This document shows, in pieces, positions 31,462 through 39,139 of a stretch of DNA of 47,667 bases (positions within the stretch are counted from its first letter, which is position 1; each line of letters starts with the position of its first letter). The notes beneath the pieces are model-generated. The model worked only from the letters and a program-made list of their open reading frames with translations. It did not search any database and had not been told where the DNA came from. The position numbers and the translations under genes are program-made. Source of the stretch: Kocuria rosea subsp. polaris (GTDB taxonomy: Bacteria > Actinomycetota > Actinomycetes > Actinomycetales > Micrococcaceae); assembly GCA_023896275.1 (NCBI GenBank), contig MLDA01000024.1, forward strand, positions 1 to 47,667, written 5' to 3'.

Positions 31462-31656
31462 TTAGAGGCCCAGCATCCGCTTGATGGTCTTGACGTCGGC
31501 CTTGGCAACCAGCTGGTCGCTCGCCAGACGGCGGGTCAGCCGCGAGGACTTGTGCTCCAGGTAGTGGCGGCGGTTGGCCTGCTGGCGCTTGAGCTTGCCG
31601 CTACCGGTGAGCTTGAAGCGCTTCTTGGCGCCACTGTGAGTCTTGAACTTCGGCAT
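31462..31656 (-). CDS. rpmI: Ribosomal protein bL35
   Basis: Basic 64-residue large-subunit protein, full length, starting [15 protein letters not shown] and ending IKRMLGL. ATG at 31654-31656 has AAGGAG ten bases upstream. It is the second gene of infC-rpmI-rplT. A 175-base spacer with several hairpins separates it from infC, and 90 bases separate it from rplT. In that last spacer a GTTCCCG/CGGGAAC pair is present. Confidence 0.97.
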   Translation of the reverse strand: MPKFKTHSGAKKRFKLTGSGKLKRQQANRRHYLEHKSSRLTRRLASDQLVAKADVKTIKRMLGL

Positions 31657-31708
31657 GTCCGCCGTTCTCCTTACGTGCTCCCGTACCCATGGGCCGGGGA
31701 TCTTCTCG

Positions 31709-31832
31709 GGCATCCGAGGTGGATGCCTCCAGGGTCTGCGCACTCCGTGAGCGGACAGACCGCTCAGAGTGAAACTACTCGTGCATCGTGTCGGAACACG
31801 ATTGGCCCGGCTGGACTTCCAGCCTGTCAGGC
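31709..31832 (-). promoter_or_regulatory. Hairpin-rich infC-rpmI spacer
   Basis: Four separate perfect hairpins lie within 116 bases: 31709-31727 (seven-base arms), 31748-31766 (seven), 31785-31802 (seven, TCCG loop) and 31809-31824 (six, four-base loop). A fifth, 31822-31832, overlaps the last and touches the infC stop codon, so the two exclude each other. In Escherichia coli L20 binds structures in this interval to repress rpmI-rplT; a similar role is inferred. Confidence 0.6.
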
Positions 31833-32515
31833 TAGTCTTCGGAGCCCTTGGCCTGCTCGAGCTTCGCCCTCGCCTCGTCGGACAGGTTGTCCGCGAGCGA
31901 CTGGTTCAGCTCTGCTCCGTTGCCTTCGGTATCGACTCGCTGCTTGTTGCCGCGGGTGCGGGTCTGGTCCTTCTGGGCGCGACGGGCGTCGGCCTTGGCC
32001 TCTGCCTTCGTCTTCACCGGACCGATGACCATCACCATGTTGCGGCCGTCGATGCGAGGCGTCGATTCGACGATGCCGACCTCGGCCACGTCCTCCGCGA
32101 ACTTCTCGAGCAGGCGGATGCCGAGCTCGGGACGCTGCTGCTCACGGCCGCGGAACTGGATGATGGCCTTGACCTTGTCGCCCGCGCCGAGGAATCGGAG
32201 CGCGTGACCGGTCTTGGTCTCGTAGTCGTGCGTGTCGATCTTCAGGCGGAAGCGAACTTCCTTGAGAACCGTGTTGGTCTGGTTCTTACGGGACTCGCGC
32301 GCCTTGACCGCAGCCTCGTACTTGAACTTGCCGAAGTCCATCAACTTGCACACCGGCGGCTTGGCATTCGGGGCAACCTCTACGAGGTCCAGATCTGCTT
32401 CGCCTGCAAGACGCAGGGCATCTTCGGTCGGGACAACGCCGACCTGTTCGCCGTTGGGTCCAACCAACCGCACCTCTGGGACGCGGATTCGCTCGTTAAT
32501 GCGTGGATCGCTGAT
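31832..32515 (-). CDS. infC: Translation initiation factor IF-3, rare AUC start
   Basis: IF-3 of 227 residues that keeps ribosomal subunits apart and checks the initiation codon. The N-domain begins [19 protein letters not shown]. The C-domain has [21 protein letters not shown] and a charged tail rich in Lys, Arg and Asp. The start is taken as ATC at 32513-32515, with AGGAG exactly six bases upstream and an in-frame stop 15 bases before it. The ATT codon five codons later is an alternative. GTG at 32473 would delete the conserved [11 protein letters not shown] helix. Rare starts of infC let IF-3 repress its own translation (established in enterobacteria). First gene of the operon. Confidence 0.93.
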   Translation of the reverse strand: MSDPRINERIRVPEVRLVGPNGEQVGVVPTEDALRLAGEADLDLVEVAPNAKPPVCKLMDFGKFKYEAAVKARESRKNQTNTVLKEVRFRLKIDTHDYETKTGHALRFLGAGDKVKAIIQFRGREQQRPELGIRLLEKFAEDVAEVGIVESTPRIDGRNMVMVIGPVKTKAEAKADARRAQKDQTRTRGNKQRVDTEGNGAELNQSLADNLSDEARAKLEQAKGSED

Positions 32516-32716
32516 GTGTCGCTCCTGCTAGTTCTTGTACGGATCACCACCCGCATACGGAAAAGGCCCCCGTCTGCGAGGCAGGCGAAGGCCAGAAATT
32601 CGATGCGGCCCCTGTCGGGGCCTACGGACATACCGCCTGAGCGAATGTCCCCGAATGACCCGGCAGCCTGTATCGGCTACAGCGGGTGGGAGTTTGGCCT
32701 CCACTTGCAAGCCTGA
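32516..32716 (-). promoter_or_regulatory. Structured infC leader with internal terminator-like hairpin
   Basis: About 195 bases of untranslated leader. On the minus strand hairpins occur in order at 32668-32682 (five-base arms), 32626-32650 (six-base arms plus an inner CGC/GCG), 32607-32622 (perfect six-base, four-base loop) and 32565-32593 (about 13 base pairs with one mismatch). The last is followed by TTTTCC (32559-32564), an intrinsic-terminator shape only 45 bases before the infC start. This suggests attenuation of the operon, perhaps by L20 as in Bacillus. Confidence 0.65.
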
Positions 32717-32746
32717 ATCATACCTGCCGCGCTACGTGTTGGTCAC
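32717..32746 (-). promoter_or_regulatory. infC operon promoter
   Basis: A near-consensus -10 TATGAT (32717-32722) and a -35 GTGACC (32741-32746) with an 18-base spacer, the best promoter match in the window. Transcription would start near 32710. Confidence 0.65.
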
Positions 32747-32813
32747 GTTAATTGACACACGTCACGCCGCACCGAATGCATGATTCAAGTCGGTCTGTGA
32801 CAAGCTTAGCAGT

Positions 32814-33197
32814 ATGAGCACCTCCGAAACCAATCCGGCCGCCGAGTCGCAGCGCTACTCCATGACGGAGGAGACTGCGGTCCGCGACATCGCCGAAGTC
32901 CCCGCCGTCGAGGTCATCACGACGGCGGCCGTCCACCTCATGAGCGCCGCCGCCGTAAAGTGCGGCCTTGCCGCCGGCCCTGACGCCGAGGAACTGAAGG
33001 ATCTGGACGAAGCCCGCAAACTGATCACCGCGCTGGCCGGCCTGATCACGGCCGGCGCCCCGGAGATCGGCAGCCAGCACGCGGCTCCGTTGCGCGATGG
33101 CCTGCGTTCCCTGCAGCTCGCCTTCCGTGAGGCGTCGATCATCCAGGACGCTCCGGGCAAGGGCCCTGGCGAGAAGTTCACCGGCCCGGTCTCCTAG
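32814..33197 (+). CDS. DUF1844 domain protein
   Basis: A 127-residue cytosolic protein of unknown function. The core (about 15-100), with PAVEVITTAAVHLMSAAAVKCG and DLDEARKLITALAGL split by a charged turn, matches DUF1844, which often lies next to infC in actinobacteria. It is helical and acidic, with no catalytic motif. The ATG has no clear ribosome site. A strong terminator follows. Confidence 0.85.
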   Translation: MSTSETNPAAESQRYSMTEETAVRDIAEVPAVEVITTAAVHLMSAAAVKCGLAAGPDAEELKDLDEARKLITALAGLITAGAPEIGSQHAAPLRDGLRSLQLAFREASIIQDAPGKGPGEKFTGPVS

Positions 33198-33220
33198 CCG
33201 CAGCCTCCGACCAAAACTGC

Positions 33221-33262
33221 GCCCGTGGGGAGTCGCCAACCAGCGGCTCCCCACGGGCTTTT
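33221..33262 (+). terminator. Terminator between DUF1844 and SseB genes, probably bidirectional
   Basis: Perfect 12-base arms at 33221-33232 and 33247-33258 enclose a 14-base loop whose ends can also pair. TTTT follows on the plus strand (33259-33262), and on the minus strand a TTTT lies a few bases after the stem. Confidence 0.9.
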
Positions 33263-33272
33263 CCTTACCCGG

Positions 33273-34193
33273 CTAAGCTTCGGAAGCCAACCGCATCTCC
33301 AGGGAGTCGACGGCTTCCGCGAACTCCTTGGTCGCGGACAGCGTCTTCTGCAGTCGCCCGACGGCGGCCTGGGCCTGCGCGGGATCGACCTCACGCCCGA
33401 ACGTGATGGTGAGCCGCAGTTCTGGTCCGTGCCCTCCGCCCGGCACGACGCCGCCGGACCGATCTCGGCACGCGACGCCGCTGCCGGCGGACAACGCCAG
33501 CCGGCGCACGAGCGGTTCGCCAACCGAGATCTCCCGGAGCAGCTCGACGAGGGACTCGTCCCGGTAGCTGGGCGTCCAGGAGCGCTGCTGCGCGAGCGCC
33601 CACATGGCGGGCCGTCGAACGACGAAGGTCGTCTCCGCCCCGGGGTCGACCACAAGCAACTGCGACTCCTCCTGCACCGCCGACAGGGCAGCGCGAGGGG
33701 CGTAGACCGCAACCGGGCGGGCCTCAGGATGCCAATCCTGCAAAGCCGCCACGGAGGTGAAGACCGGCAGGGCGCTGCGTCCGTCGGGTGCCTTGATCGT
33801 GACCAGGGCCATGTCGGCTTCCTTGTCCTCCGTGAAGCCGTGCTCGCCGAGGCCGCCTTCGGCCAGTGCAGCAACTACGGGCACGAAGACGCGCGCCGTC
33901 GCTAGCGCGGCCACGACATCCTCCTCCGTGCCGCCCTTGCCGCGGAGCCCGTCAAGGGCCGCCGTGAATCCAGCGTCGGCGAGCCCATCGTCCTGGTCGA
34001 AATCGTGCAGCGGATTCCCCGCACCCGAGAGGTCGCGCCCTTCCCACGACTGTCCTGCGGAATCCGCCGGGCCACCGGCCCGCTCTAGCGCGGCGGCGAT
34101 GTGTCCCGGCAAGCTTTTCGCGCCGCCGCCCCCACGGCCGTCGGGGCCCGGTGACGCCGGCTGCGGTCGGTGGGCCGCGTCGTCGTGCGTCAT
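33273..34193 (-). CDS. SseB family protein
   Basis: A 306-residue protein with a disordered Gly/Pro-rich N-terminus (about 1-60). An SseB N-terminal-type domain (about 75-200) follows, with VFVPVVAAL, DMALVTIKAPDGRSALPVFTS split around PDG, and RPVAVYAPRAALSAV. A second alpha-beta region ends the protein. The function is unknown outside the enhanced serine sensitivity reported for the E. coli namesake. ATG at 34191-34193 lies six bases after the hisA stop. It appears to be the last gene of the his-linked operon. Confidence 0.85.
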   Translation of the reverse strand: MTHDDAAHRPQPASPGPDGRGGGGAKSLPGHIAAALERAGGPADSAGQSWEGRDLSGAGNPLHDFDQDDGLADAGFTAALDGLRGKGGTEEDVVAALATARVFVPVVAALAEGGLGEHGFTEDKEADMALVTIKAPDGRSALPVFTSVAALQDWHPEARPVAVYAPRAALSAVQEESQLLVVDPGAETTFVVRRPAMWALAQQRSWTPSYRDESLVELLREISVGEPLVRRLALSAGSGVACRDRSGGVVPGGGHGPELRLTITFGREVDPAQAQAAVGRLQKTLSATKEFAEAVDSLEMRLASEA

Positions 34194-34199
34194 GGATTC

Positions 34200-34934
34200 C
34201 TAGCGGCGGCCGGCGACGTCGAGGGCCTCCGGCAGGGTGAATTTGCCGGCGTAAAGGGCCTTGCCCATGATCGCTCCCTCGACACCGAGCGGCACGAGCT
34301 CGCGCAGCGCCCGGAGGTCGTCGAGGCTGGAAATGCCACCGGAGGCGACGACGGGCTTCTCCGTGCGACCGCACAACTCCTTGAGCAGCTCGACGTTGGG
34401 ACCCCGGAGCGTCCCGTCTTTCGTCACGTCCGTCACGACGTAGCGAGCACACCCGGCGTCCTCGAGACGTGCGAGCACGTCCCAGAGGTTGCCGCCCTCC
34501 TTCGTCCACCCGCGCGCGGCGAGGGTCGTGCCACGCACGTCGAGGCCGACGGCGATCTGGTCCCCATGACGCGCAATCACCTCGGCCGTCCACTCCGGGT
34601 TCTCCAGAGCAGCCGTACCAAGATTCACGCGGGTGGCCCCGAACTCCAGCGCGCGCTCGAGTGACTCGTTATCGCGAATTCCGCCCGAAAGCTCGACCTT
34701 GATCGACATCTCATCGGCCACTCGACGGAGGATCTCCGTGTTCTCTCCCCGGCCGAATGCCGCGTCCAGGTCCACGAGGTGGATCCACTCGGCGCCGGCC
34801 TCCTGCCACGCCATCGCCGCTTCGAGCGGGTCGCCGTAGCCGGTTTCGCTGCCCGCCTCGCCCTGGACCAGGCGGACGGCCTGGCCGTCGGCCACGTCGA
34901 CGGCGGGAAGCAGTTCGAGAATGTCTGTGCTCAT
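34200..34934 (-). CDS. hisA: Phosphoribosyl isomerase (HisA, probably bifunctional PriA)
   Basis: ProFAR isomerase of histidine synthesis, 244 residues, (beta/alpha)8 barrel. The acid/base pair is Asp13 ([10 protein letters not shown]) and Asp169 ([15 protein letters not shown]). ELSGGIRD and VVASGGISS bind the phosphates. In many actinobacteria lacking trpF this enzyme (PriA) also performs the tryptophan-pathway isomerisation; the presence of trpF elsewhere cannot be judged here. ATG at 34932-34934 has AAGGA eight bases upstream. Confidence 0.94.
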   Translation of the reverse strand: MSTDILELLPAVDVADGQAVRLVQGEAGSETGYGDPLEAAMAWQEAGAEWIHLVDLDAAFGRGENTEILRRVADEMSIKVELSGGIRDNESLERALEFGATRVNLGTAALENPEWTAEVIARHGDQIAVGLDVRGTTLAARGWTKEGGNLWDVLARLEDAGCARYVVTDVTKDGTLRGPNVELLKELCGRTEKPVVASGGISSLDDLRALRELVPLGVEGAIMGKALYAGKFTLPEALDVAGRR

Positions 34935-34963
34935 GAGAATTCCTTCGGTGGGGAGGGGGTGGA

Positions 34964-35116
34964 CTAGCGCAGCGTCAGCATGTAGGCAGCCAGCAGGGAC
35001 AGGCCTGCCAGGACCCAGAGAACGACGATCCAGGATTTGTGGGCTTTCTGCCGACGCAGGGAGATGGCACCGCCGACGAGGAGGCCGCCCAGCGCCATGA
35101 GGAGTATCGACCACAT
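34964..35116 (-). CDS. 50-residue membrane protein in the his operon
   Basis: A small hydrophobic protein with two predicted helices, 2-18 and 27-47, joined by a basic loop RRQKAHKS, so the loop is probably cytoplasmic. The ATG (35114-35116) shares one base with the hisH stop (TGATG), which points to coupled translation. Codon use matches its neighbours. No function is recognised. Similar small membrane proteins are present at this place in relatives (from memory, not verified). Confidence 0.7.
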   Translation of the reverse strand: MWSILLMALGGLLVGGAISLRRQKAHKSWIVVLWVLAGLSLLAAYMLTLR

Positions 35117-35751
35117 CAGAGAGTCCCCAGCCAGTTGCGGAGCAGTTGGGCTCCGGCGTCGCCGGATTTCTCTGGGTGGAACTGCACGGCCGAGAGTGGC
35201 CCGTTCTCGACGGCGGCGATGAAGGGCTTGCCGTGCGTCGACCAGGTGACCATGGGCGGCTTCATCCGCGGCTGCAGCACCTCGAACTCCCACTTCTGCA
35301 CCCCGTACGAGTGCACGAAGTAGAAGCGCTCGTCGCGCAGCCCCTCGAAGAGGACGCTGCCCTCGGCAGCGTCAACGGTGTTCCACCCCATGTGCGGGAC
35401 CACAGGCGCGTCGAGCCGTTCGACAGTGCCGGGCCACTCCCCGATGCCCTGGGTGCGGACGCCGTGCTCGACGCCCGCTTCGAAGAAGACCTGGTGACCG
35501 ACGCAGATCCCGAGTACGGGCCGTCCGCCCGCGACGCGCCGTCCGATCTGTTGGACCGCGCCGACTTCCTTCAACGCCGCCATAACTGCGGCGAAAGCGC
35601 CCACGCCCGGTACAACGAGGCCATCGGCCTCGGCCACCAGCTTGGGGTCGCGCGTCAGCGTGACCTGCGCTCCGACCCGCTCCAGGGCGCGGACGGCTGA
35701 GCGGACGTTGCCGGATCCGTAGTCGAGGACGGTGACCATTGGTGCCGCCAT
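35116..35751 (-). CDS. hisH: Imidazole glycerol phosphate synthase, glutaminase subunit
   Basis: Class I glutamine amidotransferase of 211 residues that feeds ammonia to HisF. The nucleophile is Cys83 in GICVGHQ; the more common form is GICLGMQ. His192 and Glu194 lie in QFHPEKSG. The N-terminus [13 protein letters not shown] is diagnostic. ATG directly follows the hisB stop with no gap. hisF is not in this window, so the synthase partner is encoded elsewhere. Confidence 0.95.
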   Translation of the reverse strand: MAAPMVTVLDYGSGNVRSAVRALERVGAQVTLTRDPKLVAEADGLVVPGVGAFAAVMAALKEVGAVQQIGRRVAGGRPVLGICVGHQVFFEAGVEHGVRTQGIGEWPGTVERLDAPVVPHMGWNTVDAAEGSVLFEGLRDERFYFVHSYGVQKWEFEVLQPRMKPPMVTWSTHGKPFIAAVENGPLSAVQFHPEKSGDAGAQLLRNWLGTL

Positions 35752-36372
35752 CTAGAGCGCGCCCTTCGTGGAGGGGATCTCCCCACCCAGGCGAACGTCG
35801 GGTTCGACGGCTTCGCGCAGGGCACGGGCCAGCGCCTTAAACTGCGCCTCCACGATGTGATGGGGGTCCCGTCCACCGAGAACGCGCATGTGCAGGCAGA
35901 TCTGGGCGTGCAGCGTCAGGGCCTCGAACACGTGACGTGTGAGCGAGCCCGTGAAGTGGCCTCCGATCAGGTGATACTCCTGGCCGGCCGGCTCCCCGTC
36001 GTGGACGAGATAGGGGCGGCCAGACACGTCGACGACGGCGTGCGCAAGGGCCTCGTCAAGCGGAACCGTGGCCTGCCCGAACCGTCGGATTCCAGCCTTG
36101 TTGCCGAGCGCGACGCGGAGGACCTCGCCGAGCGTGATGGCCACGTCTTCCACAGTGTGGTGGACGTCGATGTGCGTGTCGCCGAAAGCCTCGACGCTGA
36201 TATCGATCATCGAGTGGCGCGCGAGCGCGGTCAGCATGTGGTCGTAGAACGGCACCGTCGTGTTGATCTTGGCGACTCCGGTGCCGTCGAGGTCGAGTTC
36301 GACGGAGACTGAGGACTCGCTGGTCTTCCGTTCCATGCGGGCACGACGACCCGAAAGCAGTTCTGCGGGCAT
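35752..36372 (-). CDS. hisB: Imidazoleglycerol-phosphate dehydratase
   Basis: Manganese enzyme of histidine synthesis, 206 residues, monofunctional (no phosphatase domain). Metal-binding histidine clusters are DVHHTVEDV (about 69-77) and [15 protein letters not shown] (about 171-185). HSMIDI and GGHFTGSL are further family features. ATG at 36370-36372 has AAGGA eight bases upstream. The gene is 98 bases after hisC and immediately before hisH. Confidence 0.96.
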   Translation of the reverse strand: MPAELLSGRRARMERKTSESSVSVELDLDGTGVAKINTTVPFYDHMLTALARHSMIDISVEAFGDTHIDVHHTVEDVAITLGEVLRVALGNKAGIRRFGQATVPLDEALAHAVVDVSGRPYLVHDGEPAGQEYHLIGGHFTGSLTRHVFEALTLHAQICLHMRVLGGRDPHHIVEAQFKALARALREAVEPDVRLGGEIPSTKGAL

Positions 36373-36470
36373 TCTCTGGTCCTTCGACGATGGGGCGGCA
36401 GCTTGCGGGCTGCAGGTCTAGTTTAGCGATCCGGCGGCAGCCGATCGCGCGCGGTCCTTATCGCGGGTGC

Positions 36471-37586
36471 TCAGCGCCCTGCGCGGTCCTGCTCGAGCAA
36501 GGCTTCGAGCTCGCGGAGGAACGCTCCGGTCTCCGCCTCGGTTCCGGCCGTGACCCGCAGGTGCCCGGGGATCCCGACGTCCCTGACGAGGATGCCCTTG
36601 TCGACAAGGCCCGCCCAGACTGTGGACGGGGACTCGAGCCCGCCGAAGAAAACGAAATTGGAATCACTCGCGGCAGGGGTGAGTCCCATCCTGGTCAGCT
36701 CGTTGACGATCCGGTCGCGCTGGATCTTGATCTCCTCCACGTTGGCCAGGAGCGCGCCGACGTGCTTGAGCGCAGCGTTGGCGGTCGCCTGGGTCACGGC
36801 CGACAGGTGATACGGCAGGCGGACGAGCCGCAGGGCGGCCGTCACCTCTTCAGCAGCGGCCAAGTAGCCCAAGCGGGCACCTGCCAGAGAGAAGGCCTTA
36901 CTCATCGTCCGACTCACGATCAGCCGCTCCCGCCCCGGGAGGAGTTCAAGGGCTGACGGCGTTCCCGCGTGGCGGAACTCGGCGTAGGCCTCGTCGACGA
37001 CCACAATGGCCTGCGATTCTTCACCCGCCTCGTAGACGGCGGTGACGACGTCCTGCCCCAGTGCGGTCCCGGTCGGATTGTTCGGCGAACACAGGAAAAC
37101 GATATTCGGCCGGTGTCTGCGAACCTGGGCTGCTGCGGACTCAGCGGTCAATTGGAAGTCGCCGGCCCGCTCGCCGGCGATGTACGCCGTGTCCGTGCCG
37201 CTGGCGAGCAGCGGATACATCGAGTACGTGGGCGGGAAGCTCAGCAGGCTCCGGCCAGGTCCGCCGAACGCCTGCAGGATCTGCTGAAGGACTTCATTGG
37301 ATCCATTCGCCGCCCAGACCTGGTCCGCGTTCACACCGTGGCCGAGATACTCGGCAAGGCGGGACCGCAGCTCGACGAACTCTCGATCCGGGTACCGGTT
37401 CAGCCGTTTTGCGGCGGCGAAGACCTCGTCCGCAATGGCCCGACTCACCGATTCCGGGAGCGGATGCGTGTTCTCGTTGACGTTCAGTTGTATGGGGACA
37501 TCCAGCTGGGGCGCACCGTACGGTTGCAGGCCCCGCAGGTTCTCCCGCAGTGGGAGCTTCGACAGTCTCTCTAGAACATCACTCAC
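36471..37586 (-). CDS. hisC: Histidinol-phosphate aminotransferase
   Basis: PLP-dependent aminotransferase, 371 residues, with Lys230 in SRTMSKAFSLAG as the Schiff-base residue. LNVNENTHPLPESV is at about 34-47, SPNNPTG at about 167-173 and VVDEAYAEF at about 196-204. The start is GTG at 37584-37586. A TAAGCT box lies six bases before it and there is no ribosome site, so the his operon mRNA probably begins at this codon. hisD, which usually precedes hisC, is absent. Confidence 0.95.
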   Translation of the reverse strand: MSDVLERLSKLPLRENLRGLQPYGAPQLDVPIQLNVNENTHPLPESVSRAIADEVFAAAKRLNRYPDREFVELRSRLAEYLGHGVNADQVWAANGSNEVLQQILQAFGGPGRSLLSFPPTYSMYPLLASGTDTAYIAGERAGDFQLTAESAAAQVRRHRPNIVFLCSPNNPTGTALGQDVVTAVYEAGEESQAIVVVDEAYAEFRHAGTPSALELLPGRERLIVSRTMSKAFSLAGARLGYLAAAEEVTAALRLVRLPYHLSAVTQATANAALKHVGALLANVEEIKIQRDRIVNELTRMGLTPAASDSNFVFFGGLESPSTVWAGLVDKGILVRDVGIPGHLRVTAGTEAETGAFLRELEALLEQDRAGR

Positions 37587-37592
37587 CGATCC

Positions 37593-37598
37593 AGCTTA
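37593..37598 (-). promoter_or_regulatory. -10 box of leaderless hisC operon
   Basis: TAAGCT on the minus strand, six bases before the GTG start of hisC. No strong -35 box is seen 16 to 18 bases upstream. Confidence 0.5.
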
Positions 37599-37664
37599 GT
37601 TCTGATGGTGCCCGAGTTCAGAATGCCGGACCGACAGGAGTCTTAAAATGACCGCGATCAATCA

Positions 37665-38048
37665 TCAACCGACAGGGACGAAGACCTCTTGCCCGACCTC
37701 GACAGCGTGGTTCTCGAGCCCGTTCAGTTCCACGATCTCGGAGATCACGATGCGCGGGTCGCGAGCCGGAGCGAACTCCTGCGCCAGGCCCCAGAGGCTG
37801 TCGCCGCTCAACACCGTCACCGCCTCCACCTCGGGCGCGGCCACGTCCAAGCTGCCGGCCGCGTTGGCGGGCGAGTTCAAAAGACCTACGAGCAGGACGA
37901 GCAGCGCCGCGCCCAGCATCAGCGGAAGCCCGATGAGGACGAAACGCCCGCGCTGCGTCAGACGCAGCTTTCCCGGACGGGACGGGGGCGCGGGCATCTG
38001 GGCCGTCGAGGCGAAGGAGGGGTCTGGCGCGAGTGAGATATGTGCCAA
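37665..38048 (-). CDS. Single-pass membrane protein with LysM domain
   Basis: A 127-residue protein. A Pro/Arg-rich N-terminus (about 1-32) precedes one membrane helix (about 36-55, FVLIGLPLMLGAALLVLLVG). An extracytoplasmic LysM domain (about 74-126) follows, with VTVLSGDSLWGLAQEFA and a final VEVGQEVFVPVG. LysM binds peptidoglycan, so a cell-wall role is likely. In several actinobacteria such a gene is divergent from lexA, as here. TTG at 38046-38048 is chosen because AAAGG lies seven bases upstream. The open frame runs further but the added part has no recognisable features. Confidence 0.8.
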   Translation of the reverse strand: MAHISLAPDPSFASTAQMPAPPSRPGKLRLTQRGRFVLIGLPLMLGAALLVLLVGLLNSPANAAGSLDVAAPEVEAVTVLSGDSLWGLAQEFAPARDPRIVISEIVELNGLENHAVEVGQEVFVPVG

Positions 38049-38146
38049 GGTCTTGCCTTTCTTTCTCGTACAATGGTTCCCGTCCCGCAAGCAATGCCGG
38101 ATGAAACCTCGAATTCGAAGCTCCGCATCACGGTCCAAGATCGAAC

Positions 38147-38254
38147 TAGAACAGGACTTCGAAGCTTGCATGTCCATGTCTAGCATCCTTGAGCGATGCT
38201 TGTCGAGACACCTTCGAATAAATCTTTGAACATGGCCGGAGAATCGTCTATGGT
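38147..38254 (+). promoter_or_regulatory. lexA promoter with two SOS-box-like sites
   Basis: A -35 TTGAAC (38226-38231) and a -10 TATGGT (38249-38254) have an exact 17-base spacer. A LexA-box-like site at 38214-38229 overlaps the -35: it agrees with the 14-base Gram-positive consensus at 12 positions by hand count. A second at 38147-38162 (TAGAAC, four bases, CTTCGA) matches the actinobacterial TCGAAC-N4-GTTCGA at 10 of 12. The rest of the 306-base LysM-lexA spacer holds a TCGAATTCGA palindrome at 38108-38117 and nothing else clear. Confidence 0.65.
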
Positions 38255-38354
38255 TGAAGCAGGTGGTTCGTAGGAATCACTGCACCATCCGGCACCCGCA
38301 TTTTGGGTGCGTGTCAGCCGGGGGTGTCCGAACGGGTAGCAAGGATGTGTGGCC

Positions 38355-39068
38355 ATGGCCTCGAGTGAGTCCCCCAAACCGCGCCGCCAGCGCAAGAGTC
38401 TGACGCTGCGCCAGCGCAAGATCCTGGAAATGATCCAGCGGTCGATCGCCGCTCACGGCTACCCGCCGTCGATGCGGGAGATCGGCGACACCGTCGGGCT
38501 TGCGAGCCTTTCGAGCGTGACGCATCAGCTCATTCAGCTCGAGAAGCTCGGTTACATTCGCCGTGACCCCCGCCGCCCACGAGCAATGGAGATCCTCAAG
38601 CCGCTGACGCTGTCGGACGAGAATGCCCACTCGGCGACGGACGACATGAAAACGGTGAGCGGCCGGCCAGTCGCCGAGCTCACGAGCGCCGCAGACACCG
38701 CGATGGTTCCGCTCGTCGGTCGCATAGCTGCAGGGGGCCCAATTCTTGCGGACCAGACCGTCGAAGACATGATGCCGCTCCCCCGCCAGCTGGTCGGTCA
38801 GGGTGAACTCTTCATGCTCAAGGTCAGCGGCGATTCCATGGTCGAGGCCGCCATCTGCGACGGCGACTTCGTCGTCGTCCGCCAACAGAGCGACGCTGAA
38901 AACGGCGACATCGTCGCGGCACTCCTCGACGACGAGGCGACCGTGAAGACGTTCCGTCAGCGGGACGGGCACACCTGGCTGCTGCCGCAGAACCGACAGT
39001 ACGAGCCCATTCTCGGCGACTCGGCCACCGTCATGGGCAAGGTTGTCTCGGTGATGCGTTCAATCTAG
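38355..39068 (+). CDS. lexA: SOS repressor LexA
   Basis: Repressor of DNA damage genes, inactivated by RecA-stimulated self-cleavage, 237 residues. The winged helix is at about 15-80 ([16 protein letters not shown] and [16 protein letters not shown]). The cleavage site is Ala126-Gly127 in GRIAAGGP, and the catalytic pair is Ser161 (KVSGDSM) and Lys198 (EATVKTF). ATG at 38355 has AAGGA nine bases upstream, better placed than GTG at 38349. SOS boxes before it indicate autoregulation. dinG and recX, both DNA-damage-related, lie further along the window. Confidence 0.97.
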   Translation: MASSESPKPRRQRKSLTLRQRKILEMIQRSIAAHGYPPSMREIGDTVGLASLSSVTHQLIQLEKLGYIRRDPRRPRAMEILKPLTLSDENAHSATDDMKTVSGRPVAELTSAADTAMVPLVGRIAAGGPILADQTVEDMMPLPRQLVGQGELFMLKVSGDSMVEAAICDGDFVVVRQQSDAENGDIVAALLDDEATVKTFRQRDGHTWLLPQNRQYEPILGDSATVMGKVVSVMRSI

Positions 39069-39084
39069 AGTCAGCCTCGGCCGC

Positions 39085-39130
39085 ACAAGAGGAGGGTGCC
39101 TACCCCACGGGGTAGGCGCCCTCCTCTTGT
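39085..39130. terminator. Bidirectional terminator between lexA and dinG-like gene
   Basis: A very long hairpin: arms of about 22 bases pair with one G-T wobble around a loop of a few bases. It lies between two convergent genes. Neither side has a strong T run (TTGT at the edge), so its strength comes from the stem. Confidence 0.8.
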
Positions 39131-39139
39131 CGTGGCGGA

